Origin: Methylomonas aurea
Lineage (GTDB): Bacteria > Pseudomonadota > Gammaproteobacteria > Methylococcales > Methylomonadaceae
Assembly (NCBI RefSeq): GCF_024505045.1
Contig: NZ_JANIBM010000005.1
Coordinates: forward strand, 1 to 64,000
DNA: 64,000 nt
Reading direction: 5' to 3'
Both the position numbers and the translations under genes were made by a program. Positions 9,400 through 19,233 of the stretch are shown here, piece after piece. The notes beneath the pieces were generated by a model, which searched no databases, had not been told where the DNA came from, and worked only from the letters and a program-made list of their open reading frames with translations. Position 1 is the stretch's first letter. Each line of letters starts with the position of its first letter.

Positions 9400-10253
9400 A
9401 GGTCTAAGGCCACCAGTTCGGAATAGAAATTACTGATATCGGCCGCTGTCAGCGTGTCGCTGCGATATACCTTGTTTCGGTAGCCGGCCAACTCTATCGC
9501 TAAAGAAGGTACTTTCGGCAACAAACGCGATTCGACGCGGGTGTAAAAACGGCCTTGCCAGAACAGATGACTGCCCAGCGTGTGCCGGTAGCGTAAAAAT
9601 AATTCGGCGTCGCTGAAACCTAAGATCATGGCACCGTTCACGCCTTTCAAGCGACTCGGTTTCCAGGCTATATGGCAATAAGCGCCGGGCTTACCGACTG
9701 CTGCATGTTGCAACCACGACAAATGGCGATGTTCCGCAAACACTTTGCCGGCGTCGGCCGGCAGCACGTTGGCAATCGTTTCGTGATCGCTAATGACCTT
9801 CACGCCGGCGATTGCCGAAAACGGCCAAGGAAAATTCGGCCAAATCGCATGGCGTTCGTTCATCGGCTTGAATTTCAGAAACTGCAAGGTCTTGGAAACC
9901 ACCTCGGTCGGAGTCAGATCGGTGAAGTGGAAGCCCGGTTGCGATACCACCGCCATGGCTAAACGCATGCTTTGCGCCCGATACGCCTCCAGCACGCACC
10001 AGCTGGTAATGTTGCAAAAACGCTCTGCCTGGCCGCGGATAATGCGTTCGGCGTAAATGGCGCCGATGCCGCCGACGATTTTGCCGTTGTCGCGGATTAC
10101 AAATCCGTTATTCGGCTTTTCCGAAATCCAATTTTGCTGAAAGGCTTGCGCCCATTGCTCGGCGCTGCGCTCGTTACTCAAATTTTCGGTCAGGAATTGG
10201 CAAAACGGCAGCAGATCGCCGTCTTCGATCGGTTCGATGGTCGGCAATGCCAT
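9396..10253 (-). CDS. GNAT-like acyltransferase of unknown substrate
   Basis: This 285-residue protein has an N-terminal half resembling a GNAT fold: strand pairs NGFVIRDNGKIVGGIGAIYAER, then SWCVLEAYRAQSMRLAMAVV, where GNATs have the acyl-donor binding loop, and TPTEVVSKTLQFLKFKPMNE, like the last strand-helix of the fold. The canonical Q/R-x-x-G-x-G/A loop is not well kept. The C-terminal half (about residues 150-285) is unassigned and may be a second GNAT-like lobe. It lies between an acyl carrier protein gene and a deacetylase-like gene and is coupled to the latter. A role in moving an acyl group from the carrier protein to an amine or sugar is inferred from context only. Confidence 0.55.
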   Translation of the reverse strand: MALPTIEPIEDGDLLPFCQFLTENLSNERSAEQWAQAFQQNWISEKPNNGFVIRDNGKIVGGIGAIYAERIIRGQAERFCNITSWCVLEAYRAQSMRLAMAVVSQPGFHFTDLTPTEVVSKTLQFLKFKPMNERHAIWPNFPWPFSAIAGVKVISDHETIANVLPADAGKVFAEHRHLSWLQHAAVGKPGAYCHIAWKPSRLKGVNGAMILGFSDAELFLRYRHTLGSHLFWQGRFYTRVESRLLPKVPSLAIELAGYRNKVYRSDTLTAADISNFYSELVALDL

Positions 10254-10290
10254 GCGTATCGCCTCAGGTGAAGTTGAAGGGGCTTAACGG

Positions 10291-10557
10291 TTAGCCTTGT
10301 TTCCGCGCCAACAGAAAATCGGTCATAGCGTTGATCGAACCAAGATTATCGATGTTCATTTCTTCCTGCTTGATGCGAATATCGTAAGTCGCTTCGAACC
10401 AGACCACCAATTCCAGAATAGCACCGGAATCGAGAAAGCCGGTGGCCGGCAGAATGTCGTCGTCGGTTACCCCGCTGGCATCCATGCCCAGCGGTTCGGC
10501 AAGTTCGATGACTTTGGCGCGGAGCGCGGCTTTGATGTCGTCTGGATTCAGGCTCAT
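10291..10557 (-). CDS. Acyl carrier protein
   Basis: This 88-residue acidic helical protein has the phosphopantetheine attachment segment TGFLDSGAILELVVWFE, with Ser44 as the expected modified residue. The motif reads D-S-G rather than the D-S-L of fatty-acid ACPs, a form met in specialised carrier proteins (DltC-like and exopolysaccharide-associated ones). It is therefore probably not the housekeeping AcpP. It lies 25 bp downstream of the E2 gene and 37 bp upstream of the GNAT-like gene in a five-gene operon. This suggests that it carries an acyl group made by the E1/E2 pair. Confidence 0.85.
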   Translation of the reverse strand: MSLNPDDIKAALRAKVIELAEPLGMDASGVTDDDILPATGFLDSGAILELVVWFEATYDIRIKQEEMNIDNLGSINAMTDFLLARKQG

Positions 10558-10582
10558 GCGGTTATTCTCGTAGGAGTTAGGG

Positions 10583-11689
10583 TTATTTGGGCGGTTGCGA
10601 CAAGGCCTGCAAGACTTGGGCGACGTCGAAGCCGGTTAGCACGCGGTGGTCGTAGCTGGCGGCCAACACGGCGTGGCCGGCATTTTTCGGCGCAGCGTGG
10701 GCGACGATCAAAGAAGTTTGCGGCGGCAGAATTGGAATATGGCGGCTGACATTCCAGCGCGCCATGCTGGAAAACGACAAGGTTGCGCCGGATGCCTCCT
10801 GGGGCGGTAACTTGTGGCCCATGGCATGGCGTTGAATTTCGCCCAGGGCGCTGATGAATTGGGCGGTATCCATGTCTTGAGTGTCGCGGACCACGGTCAA
10901 ATACAGCATCGTGCCGGCCTGGACCGTAAAGCCCAAATTGACCGGTTGGTATTGGTAGCGTTGGCCGTTGACGATCGTGGAGTTGATGGCCGGGCGTTCG
11001 CGGCCGAGCTGGGCCAGCCGGAAGGCCATCAACGGCAACAGCGGCGACAACATCAATTTGTGTTCGGCGGCATAGGCGGCGGCATAGTCTTCCCACGGCT
11101 TGGGATCGTATTCCATTTCGATATAGCCGGCCGCGGCATGGTCGCGATGCCAGCTGACCGCATGTAGCATGCCGGCCGCTTCCGAGGATAACGCCACCAA
11201 TTCGCCGTTGACCGCCGGCATCTGTTCCTGGCGAGCGACTGGCGTCGCACCGGCGGCTGGGGTAATGCTTTTGCCGCTCCGAGCCAGCCAAGCTTCGATG
11301 TCCGCGACCGACAAGCGGTCGCCACTGGCCGGTATGCCGGCTGAGTCGAGGCCGAGCTTTTTCAATAGCGCGCGGGCTTTGGCGGTTGGCTGAAGGGATA
11401 TGCCATCCGGCGCGACCGATTCCTGCTTCTGATCGGGGATCGGCTCATCCGCCGATTCGCCCAACCAAAACAGGACAGAGCCGACCCGGGCTTTTTCCTT
11501 TTCGATGGCGTCGATTCTCAACACATAACCGTCTTGCTCCGCCACGACGTCGATCATCGACTTGTCGGTTTCGACGGTGGCGACGATATCGCCGCTGTTG
11601 ACGTACTGTCCCGGTTTGACGTCGATGCTGACGACGTCGACGAATTCGTCGTTGATATTGACGCAAGGGACGGTCTGGTAGCTGGCCAT
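10583..11689 (-). CDS. Dihydrolipoamide acyltransferase (E2)-like protein
   Basis: This 368-residue protein has the three-part layout of 2-oxoacid dehydrogenase E2. A lipoyl domain (residues 1-80) carries VETDKSMIDV, with Lys43 as the lipoylation site. A peripheral-subunit-binding domain lies at about 98-138 (TAKARALLKKLGLDSAGI). A catalytic domain ends with YDHRVLTGFDVAQ. In standard E2 the last motif is H-R-V-x-D-G; here the Asp is Thr, while the catalytic His remains. The ATG follows AAGGA and lies 8 bp after the E1 stop. No E3 (lipoamide dehydrogenase) is encoded nearby. It could act as a conventional E2, or hand its acyl group to the carrier protein encoded next. Confidence 0.85.
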   Translation of the reverse strand: MASYQTVPCVNINDEFVDVVSIDVKPGQYVNSGDIVATVETDKSMIDVVAEQDGYVLRIDAIEKEKARVGSVLFWLGESADEPIPDQKQESVAPDGISLQPTAKARALLKKLGLDSAGIPASGDRLSVADIEAWLARSGKSITPAAGATPVARQEQMPAVNGELVALSSEAAGMLHAVSWHRDHAAAGYIEMEYDPKPWEDYAAAYAAEHKLMLSPLLPLMAFRLAQLGRERPAINSTIVNGQRYQYQPVNLGFTVQAGTMLYLTVVRDTQDMDTAQFISALGEIQRHAMGHKLPPQEASGATLSFSSMARWNVSRHIPILPPQTSLIVAHAAPKNAGHAVLAASYDHRVLTGFDVAQVLQALSQPPK

Positions 11690-11697
11690 GGCAATCC

Positions 11698-13710
11698 TTA
11701 GAAAAGGTCGAGAATTTGGGCGATGATGGATTGTTCGTCGGGAATGATGCTTTTTTCCAGGCTGCGCGCCGAGGCAATCGGCACCGGCGGCGTGCCGATG
11801 CGGACTAACTGGCCGCTAAAACCGGATTCGAGCAACGCGGCAGCGATTTCGGCGCTGACACCGAAGTCGTGATGCGACTCTTCGACGATCACCACGATAG
11901 GCCGCTCCAGCAGATGGCCGATCATCGATGCTCGCGGCAGTGGCGAGAGTAAGGCCGGGGCGACGATTTCGACCGCCAGTTCCTCTTCGCTTTCCAGGCG
12001 CTGGGCCACGGTTTCGGCGATCGGCAGCATGCCACCGTAGGCCACCAGCGTGACATCGGGTTCGCCGGCGCCGCGTCGCAGGGTCGGAAATAACGCCACC
12101 GCGACGTCGTCCGCTGCCGGTATTGCCGTGTAATCGGCACTATCCAGCTTTTCGCCGTACAGTAATTTGTGTTCCAGAAACAGCGCCGGATACGGCCAGC
12201 GTTGCACGGCATTACTCAGCAAGCCCGCAACATCGTGGCGATGGCTGGGGTAGACCACGGTCAAACCTGGGACCGCAGTAAACAGATGCTCCGGGCTTTG
12301 GCTATGGGTCGGACCGTAGCCGCGCCGGCCGCCGCAGGGGGTACGTATCACCAACGGCACCGAGACGTCCGGAAACATGCCGGGAAATTTGACAGCATGG
12401 TTCAGCAGTTGATCCATGCACAGAGTCAGGAAATCGGCGAACATGATTTCCACGATCGGCAGATAGCCATCCAGCGCCAAACCGATCGCCGCGCCGGTAA
12501 TGCCGGCTTCGCTGATCGGCGTCGAAATCACCCGGCCGGGAAAATCGGTCGATAAACCTTGGGTAACCTTGAAGGCGCCGCCGTAAGGATCGTGCAAATC
12601 TTCGCCGATCACCAAAATGCGTTTATCGGAACCGAGCAAATGGCGCAGCGCGCTGTTGATGGCTTGGCGGACGTTGCTGCCGGGCGGCACATCGACTGCA
12701 GCTAAGTTTGTCGCTGGCAGCGGTAAATCGAAGATATGCGCCGGCGTTTCGCTGAGTGTCGCCTCCGGAGAGGCATCGGCCGCTTGGCGCACGGCTTCTA
12801 TAAATTGGCGATTATTTAATTCGATGGTGTTCCGGACGTCTTCCGGGAGGAGCCGCCCGAGCGCCGCCAGCGGGTCGCGCTTGCGTATTTGCTCCAGCTC
12901 ATCGGGATCGCGCAGATCGTCGCCCTTGCTGTGCGGCCCCATGCGGCGAGTGTCGATGACCAGAAAGCCGGGGCTGTGTCGGCCGCGAACCGTTTTGACG
13001 ACTTCGTCGACTTTCACCAAAAACTCAGGATCGTCGTCGGCCAAGCGCCAAGTCGGTAAGCCAAACGCGGTGCCGCGCGCCTCAATGTCGCCGCCCAAGG
13101 TGTGGCTACTGACCGTGGTTTGGGCGATGCCGTTATTTTCGACGACCACCAATAACGGCGCATTCCACACCGAAGCGAGATTCATCGCTTCATAAACCAA
13201 GCCCTGGCCCAGCGTGCCGTCGCCGATAATCGCTGCGACGATGCCGCCGCTGTTATGCAGCTTGCGCGCCAAAGCCAAGCCGGCACCGATACCCAGCATG
13301 CCGCCTTGCACGCCGTTGCTGTGAAAATGCCGGTGCACCAAGTGCTGGCTGCCGCCCCAACCGCCGCAGGCGCCGGCTTCGCGGCCCATGATCTCGGCGA
13401 CCAAGCCGACGAATTCGCCGGAATAGGTCAGAAAGTGGCCGTGGTTGCGGTGGTTGGAAAGCACGGCGTCGTCGGGATGGTTCAGTGCGCGGACGACCGA
13501 CAACGCCGCCAACTCCTGGCCGATACAGGTGTGGGTGGTGCCGGAAACCAGGCCGCGGGAAAATTGGTCCAGAACCAGCTGCTCGGTCAGACGGATCAAA
13601 TGGCCGTAACGGTAAATGCTTTCCGGGTCTAGCGCTATTTGCGGTTTGCCGTTGTCGTCTCTAGCCCAGGCCAGAAGTGCCTGATCGTTTGATTGTTGGC
13701 TGATTTCCAT
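11698..13710 (-). CDS. Fused 2-oxoacid dehydrogenase E1 (alpha-beta, TPP-dependent)
   Basis: This 670-residue protein joins the alpha and beta subunits of a branched-chain/acetoin-type E1. The alpha half carries the thiamine diphosphate motif from GDG (163-165) to NN (192-193), preceded by GGWGGSQHL. The beta half (from about 345) starts VRQAINSALRHLL and contains GEDLHDPYGGAFKVTQGL and TPISEAGITGAAIGLA. Such E1 enzymes decarboxylate a 2-oxo acid and reductively acylate the lipoyl group of E2. It is the first gene of the operon E1-E2-ACP-GNAT-deacetylase. About 120 bp separate it from rsgA upstream, enough for its own promoter. The 2-oxo acid used is not readable. Confidence 0.88.
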   Translation of the reverse strand: MEISQQSNDQALLAWARDDNGKPQIALDPESIYRYGHLIRLTEQLVLDQFSRGLVSGTTHTCIGQELAALSVVRALNHPDDAVLSNHRNHGHFLTYSGEFVGLVAEIMGREAGACGGWGGSQHLVHRHFHSNGVQGGMLGIGAGLALARKLHNSGGIVAAIIGDGTLGQGLVYEAMNLASVWNAPLLVVVENNGIAQTTVSSHTLGGDIEARGTAFGLPTWRLADDDPEFLVKVDEVVKTVRGRHSPGFLVIDTRRMGPHSKGDDLRDPDELEQIRKRDPLAALGRLLPEDVRNTIELNNRQFIEAVRQAADASPEATLSETPAHIFDLPLPATNLAAVDVPPGSNVRQAINSALRHLLGSDKRILVIGEDLHDPYGGAFKVTQGLSTDFPGRVISTPISEAGITGAAIGLALDGYLPIVEIMFADFLTLCMDQLLNHAVKFPGMFPDVSVPLVIRTPCGGRRGYGPTHSQSPEHLFTAVPGLTVVYPSHRHDVAGLLSNAVQRWPYPALFLEHKLLYGEKLDSADYTAIPAADDVAVALFPTLRRGAGEPDVTLVAYGGMLPIAETVAQRLESEEELAVEIVAPALLSPLPRASMIGHLLERPIVVIVEESHHDFGVSAEIAAALLESGFSGQLVRIGTPPVPIASARSLEKSIIPDEQSIIAQILDLF

Positions 13711-13831
13711 GTGCTGGTTCCAGGCGCTCGGGACGGCTCGGGTTAAAAACGCTAATTTACGCTAAGGCCGGGCTGGCGCGCAAGCGGCGAGACACTAGTC
13801 CGCAGAGCGCGAACGGGCTCCATTGCCACTA

Positions 13832-14725
13832 CTACAAGCGATTGCCGGGTGGCATTTTTTCCCGCAATTTCAAATAACGCTGGTAGCGGCTGGCGGATAT
13901 CGCGCCGGCTTCGGCGGCGGCCCGGACCGCACAATCCTTGTCGCCGGCATGGCGGCAATCGTTGAATTTGCAGTTGCCGATGTACGGCTGGAATTCGCGG
14001 TAGCCCCACGCCAGCTGCGCTTCGGACAAGCCGGCCAAACCGAAGATGGCCACGCCGGGACTGTCGATCAAATCGCCGCCGTCGGGCAGATGGTACAAAG
14101 TAGCCGCGGTCGTGGTGTGGCGGCCGTGGCGCGTCGTTGCCGACACGCTATTGGTCCGCAGCGTTCTATCGGGTATCAATGCGTTGGTCAGCGAGGATTT
14201 GCCTACGCCGGATTGGCCGGCGAACATTGCGGTTTGGCCGCACAGCAGGTGTTTCAATTCGTCCAGGCCGGATTGCTGTTTGGCGCTGACCCGATGCAGC
14301 CGGTAACCCAGGCTCTCGTATATTTTCAGTTCGTCCAAAATCGGCACACTACAGGGAATGTCGATCTTGTTGAATACCAGCGCGGCGTCGATATTGCAGT
14401 TTTCGCAAATCGCCAGATATTGGTCCAACAACAAGAAATCGCACTCGGGTTCGGCGGCAAATACGACAAAAATGGTATCCAGATTGGCGGCCACCGGTCG
14501 GACCTGGTCGCCGCGGCTGGGGCGTTGCAATACCGAGCGGCGCGGCAGGATTTGTTCGATGCGGCCTTGTTCCGGGCCGGATAGGGACAGCAGGACTTGG
14601 TCGCCGACGACGACGGTGTCCAGTTTGCGCAGGGTTTGGCACAGCACGGTCTGTTCCCCGACCTCGACGGCGATGCCTTTGCCGAGGTGGGAAACGACCA
14701 AGCCTTGCTGCAGCTCGGCCATCAA
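13832..14725 (-). CDS. rsgA: Ribosome small-subunit-dependent GTPase RsgA
   Basis: This 297-residue assembly factor of the 30S subunit has the circularly permuted GTPase order expected: G4 NKID first, then G1 GQSGVGKSS, then G3 DSPG. An N-terminal OB domain and a C-terminal zinc knuckle (CKFNDCRHAGDKDC) flank it. The start may be the first ATG at 14725 or the next codon; either overlaps the stop of the upstream M48 peptidase gene by a few bases, so the two are coupled. Confidence 0.95.
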   Translation of the reverse strand: MMAELQQGLVVSHLGKGIAVEVGEQTVLCQTLRKLDTVVVGDQVLLSLSGPEQGRIEQILPRRSVLQRPSRGDQVRPVAANLDTIFVVFAAEPECDFLLLDQYLAICENCNIDAALVFNKIDIPCSVPILDELKIYESLGYRLHRVSAKQQSGLDELKHLLCGQTAMFAGQSGVGKSSLTNALIPDRTLRTNSVSATTRHGRHTTTAATLYHLPDGGDLIDSPGVAIFGLAGLSEAQLAWGYREFQPYIGNCKFNDCRHAGDKDCAVRAAAEAGAISASRYQRYLKLREKMPPGNRL

Positions 14726-15975
14726 GCGGACTGCATTTTTTCTTCGATGTGGGCGATGCGGATCGCAGCTGGCGGATGGCTGTAATGGAAGGCCGAATAC
14801 AACGGGTCTGGGGTGAGCGTGCTGGCGTTTTCCTCATAAAGCTTGACCAGGCCGCTGATCATCTTTTTACCCTGGGCGTTGCGGGTGGCGAAATCGTCGG
14901 CTTCGAATTCGAACTTGCGTTGGAAATAGGCGCTGATCGGTTGCATGAAGGTGGTGAACACCGGCGAAACCAGCATGAACAGCAACAAGGCCGCGGCGTT
15001 GGAATGGGTACTGACACCCAAGCCGTCGAAGAACCAATCCTGGGTAATCAGCCAGCCCAACACCGCAAAACTGATCAGCGTCATGACCGACGAGGCCGCC
15101 AACATTTTGATCGTGTGCTTGCATTTGAAATGGCCCAGTTCGTGCGCCAGCACCGCCTCCAATTCTTCTTCGTCCAGCGAATTGACTAGGGTATCGAAAA
15201 ACACGATGCGCTTGTTGTTACCCAAGCCGGTGAAATAGGCGTTGCCGTGGCCGGAGCGGCGCGAGCCGTCCATAATGAAAATGCCGTTGCTGCTGAAGCC
15301 GCAACGTTCCAGCAAGCCCTGAATCCTTTGCTTTAACGAGCCTTCCTGCATCGGTTCGAATTTATTGAACAACGGCGCGATCAGCGTCGGAAACAGCCAG
15401 CTCATCAGCAATGAAAAACCCATCAGAATCGCCCAGGCGTACAGCCACCACAGGCTGCCGATGCTATCCATGACCCAGAGGATCAGCGCCAGGATCGGCA
15501 GGCCGATAACCAGCGTCAGACCAAGGGACAACAGTTGGTCTTTGGCGAATTGCGGAATGGTGTTTTTGTTGAAACCGAATTTTTCTTCGATGACGAAGGT
15601 TTGGTACAAACTGAACGGGATCTCGACCACCGTCATCAGTAAAAAGATGCTGGCCATCGCCGCCAAATCGGCGGCCAACGGCGACAGTTCGAAGGTGGAC
15701 CAGAAGTCGAACACCAGACTGATGCCGCCGCCCAGGGTCAGCGCCAACAGAAATACCATGCCCACCACACTGTCGACATCGTGCAACTTGCCTTTTTCAA
15801 TGGTGTAATCGGCGGCTTTTTGGTGAGCGGCCAACGTGACCCTATCCCGGAACGCTGCGGGTACTTGGTCCCGGTGTTGCAAAACATGGTGTTTTTGGCG
15901 TCTGGCAAGCCAGAATTGGGTGCCGTAGGAAAGGACGAAAGCTGCTAAAAATATGCCGGTAAACGTGTTCATCAA
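14722..15975 (-). CDS. M48 family membrane metallopeptidase (Ste24/CAAX protease 1-like)
   Basis: This 417-residue inner-membrane protease has several hydrophobic segments and the zinc motif AHELGHFKCKH (HExxH). The second conserved segment is FEFEADDFAT, which supplies the third zinc ligand Glu. The size and the N-terminal YDFWSTFELSP-type loops resemble the Ste24/CAAX prenyl protease 1 branch, not HtpX (about 290 residues). In bacteria these proteases are linked to membrane protein quality control. It overlaps rsgA by 4 bp and is transcribed away from orn. Confidence 0.9.
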   Translation of the reverse strand: MMNTFTGIFLAAFVLSYGTQFWLARRQKHHVLQHRDQVPAAFRDRVTLAAHQKAADYTIEKGKLHDVDSVVGMVFLLALTLGGGISLVFDFWSTFELSPLAADLAAMASIFLLMTVVEIPFSLYQTFVIEEKFGFNKNTIPQFAKDQLLSLGLTLVIGLPILALILWVMDSIGSLWWLYAWAILMGFSLLMSWLFPTLIAPLFNKFEPMQEGSLKQRIQGLLERCGFSSNGIFIMDGSRRSGHGNAYFTGLGNNKRIVFFDTLVNSLDEEELEAVLAHELGHFKCKHTIKMLAASSVMTLISFAVLGWLITQDWFFDGLGVSTHSNAAALLLFMLVSPVFTTFMQPISAYFQRKFEFEADDFATRNAQGKKMISGLVKLYEENASTLTPDPLYSAFHYSHPPAAIRIAHIEEKMQSA

Positions 15976-16061
15976 GCCAATTCGGGTGGGGTTAACAATT
16001 AGCGGTACAGATTAGCTAATGCTACAATCCGCCGCAACATTATTAATAACATAGAAACGCA

Positions 16062-16607
16062 ATGGCTCAAGATAAGGACAATCTGATCTGGATCGATTTG
16101 GAAATGACCGGCTTGGATCCCGATAACGATTTGATCATTGAAATTGCCACCGTGGTCACCGACAAGAATCTGAACATCCTGGCCGAAGGCCCGGTCATGG
16201 CGGTACACCAGTCCGATGCGGCGCTGGCGGCAATGGACGAATGGAACCAGCAGCACCACGGCCAGTCCGGTTTGATCCAAAGGGTCAAGGATTCCGATAT
16301 CGATGCCGCCGAAGCCGAACTGCGCACGCTGGATTTCCTGCAGCAATGGCTGCCGGCCAGAACCTCGCCGATGTGCGGCAACAGCATTTGCCAGGACCGG
16401 CGGTTTTTGTACCGTTACATGCCCAAGCTGGAGGCGTTTTTCCACTACCGGAATCTGGATGTTTCCACCGTCAAGGAACTGGCCGCGCGTTGGGCTCCGC
16501 AGATCAAGGACGGATTCAACAAACAGGCTTCGCATAAAGCGCTCGACGACATCATCGAGTCGATCGACGAGCTGCGTTATTACCGGGAAACTTTCTTCAA
16601 GTTCTGA
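16062..16607 (+). CDS. orn: Oligoribonuclease
   Basis: This 181-residue DEDDh exonuclease degrades 2-5 nt RNAs, including pGpG. The acidic residues appear in [11 protein letters not shown] (D, E), [10 protein letters not shown] (D) and SHKALDDI (H, D). Length and order match E. coli Orn. It is divergent from the M48 peptidase gene, with 86 bp between them, and its TGATG stop/start junction couples it to the crcB-like gene. Confidence 0.97.
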   Translation: MAQDKDNLIWIDLEMTGLDPDNDLIIEIATVVTDKNLNILAEGPVMAVHQSDAALAAMDEWNQQHHGQSGLIQRVKDSDIDAAEAELRTLDFLQQWLPARTSPMCGNSICQDRRFLYRYMPKLEAFFHYRNLDVSTVKELAARWAPQIKDGFNKQASHKALDDIIESIDELRYYRETFFKF

Positions 16608-17314
16608 TGCTGCAACTATTTGCCGTCGCGTTGGGCGGCGCCATCGGTTCCCTGTTGCGCTATCTGGCCTCCAGTGGTGTTTACTTGTGGTTGGGACGCG
16701 GGTTTCCCTACGGCACGCTGACGGTCAATCTGATTGGGTCGTTCCTGATCGGCTTGATGACGGAAGCTTTGATTCTGCAACGCTTGGCGATCGCATTGGA
16801 ATACCGCACGGCGATTTTGGCCGGCGTGATGGGCGGCTTCACGACCTTTTCCAGTTTTTCGCTGGAAACGTTTTTTCTGCTGGAACAAGGCCAAATCGGC
16901 AAGGCCGGGTTGAATATCGCGGTCAGCGTCCTCGGTTGCCTGCTGGCGGTCTGGGCCGGCCTGTCGTTGGGCAAGGGGCTGTTTTTCTACGGCCAAGGTG
17001 CCGTGCGTATCGGCGATTGGCCTTATCCCTACGCGCTGACTTTGGTGAACGGCATCGGCGCCTTCCTGATCGGTATCGTCGCCACAGTATTGCTGCATAA
17101 ACTCGAAATTTCCATCGAACACCGGGCTATTTTGGTAACGCTGCTGATCGGCGTATTCCTGACGCTGTCCGGTTTGTATTTGATTCTGTATCTGCTGGAA
17201 AGCGGACATTCGTTCGAATCGCATATCGACGCCATGTTAACGGTATTTCTCGGCAACCTTGTGTTCTGCGGTGGCGCATTGTGGTTCGGCTTGTGGCTGG
17301 GCAAGCAGGTATAA
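16607..17314 (+). CDS. crcB: Double-length CrcB/Fluc fluoride channel-like protein
   Basis: This 235-residue membrane protein is about twice the usual CrcB length (near 125). The first half is a normal CrcB: GGAIGSLLRY, TVNLIGSFLIG with the conserved Asn, and MGGFTTFSSFSLET, the Phe-box/TM3 break. The second half repeats the same order in degenerate form: PYALTLVNGIGAFLIG matches the Asn helix, IGVFLTLSGLYLI sits where the GGFTTFS motif should be, and a final helix follows. I count four helices in the first half and three in the second, which would place the halves in opposite orientation. Fluoride export is the family role. The gene starts on the orn stop (TGATG), so no fluoride riboswitch can precede it. 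Confidence 0.85.
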   Translation: MLQLFAVALGGAIGSLLRYLASSGVYLWLGRGFPYGTLTVNLIGSFLIGLMTEALILQRLAIALEYRTAILAGVMGGFTTFSSFSLETFFLLEQGQIGKAGLNIAVSVLGCLLAVWAGLSLGKGLFFYGQGAVRIGDWPYPYALTLVNGIGAFLIGIVATVLLHKLEISIEHRAILVTLLIGVFLTLSGLYLILYLLESGHSFESHIDAMLTVFLGNLVFCGGALWFGLWLGKQV

Positions 17315-17337
17315 CCGCCGTTTTTTCTCATCATTAA

Positions 17338-18627
<1,290 letters not shown>

Positions 18628-18660
18628 CTTAGGATTAGTCCGGTCTTTACGGGCGGCAAA

Positions 18661-18681
18661 ATAGTTTGGAGGCGAAACTAT
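18661..18681. repeat. Small perfect inverted repeat between serS and hemoglobin gene
   Basis: ATAGTTT and AAACTAT form a perfect 7-bp stem around a 7-base loop. There is no T-tract, so this is not an intrinsic terminator; an operator or RNA-processing site is equally possible. Confidence 0.35.
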
Positions 18682-18784
18682 CCTGGGTTATCATCCGCCC
18701 CGAGGTCGGTAACCTGGGCAAAATCAACAGCTTGCCGAGTCAGCTCCGGCCTCGATAACAATCAAATATAGAGGAGGGGTAACC

Positions 18785-19174
18785 ATGAGTGAAGCGAACG
18801 AAGTGCAAGGGCCGTCGTTGTACGAAAGAATCGGCGGCGAGGCAGCGGTCAATGCCGCAGTCGATCTGTTTTACGGAAAAGTGTTGGACGATTACCGCAT
18901 CAACCGGTTCTTCGAAAAGACCGACATGCCCAAACAGGTCGAACACTTGAAGGCCTTTATGACAGTGGCATTTGGCGGGCCTAACAATTACACCGGCCGC
19001 TCCTTGCGCGACGGTCACGCCCGGCTGGTAAAAATGGGATTGAACGACTCGCACTATGATGCCGTCATGGAGCATCTGGGCGCGACGATGAACGAGTTGA
19101 ACGTTCCGCAGGAACTGATTGCCGAAGCGGCCGCCCTGGTGGAAAGCGTCAGAGGCGAAGTGCTGGGCAAATAA
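18785..19174 (+). CDS. Group I truncated hemoglobin
   Basis: This 129-residue heme protein shows the trHbN pattern: SLYERIGGEAAVNAAVDLFY (helix A/B, with Tyr near B10), then FFEKTDMPKQVEHLKAFMTVAFGGPNNYTG, and the proximal histidine in LRDGHARLV. Group I truncated globins bind O2 and NO; in methanotrophs roles in NO detoxification or oxygen handling have been suggested. The ATG has a strong GAGGAGG ribosome site. It stands alone between serS and a convergent DUF805-like gene. Confidence 0.92.
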   Translation: MSEANEVQGPSLYERIGGEAAVNAAVDLFYGKVLDDYRINRFFEKTDMPKQVEHLKAFMTVAFGGPNNYTGRSLRDGHARLVKMGLNDSHYDAVMEHLGATMNELNVPQELIAEAAALVESVRGEVLGK

Positions 19175-19190
19175 GCTGCTTGCCGCCATT

Positions 19191-19221
19191 GCCGCCACGA
19201 AGTTGCGGGTGGTGTGGCGGC
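19191..19221. terminator. Hairpin between convergent genes
   Basis: GCCGCCAC pairs with GTGGCGGC (8 bp, GC-rich) in the short gap between the hemoglobin gene and the convergent DUF805-like gene. No T-tract follows on either strand, so the terminator role is tentative. Confidence 0.35.
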
Positions 19222-19233
19222 GTCAACCCGAGT

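Noticed and set aside
16608-16680. Fluoride riboswitch before crcB
   Set aside because: crcB starts on the orn stop codon, so there is no leader of its own.
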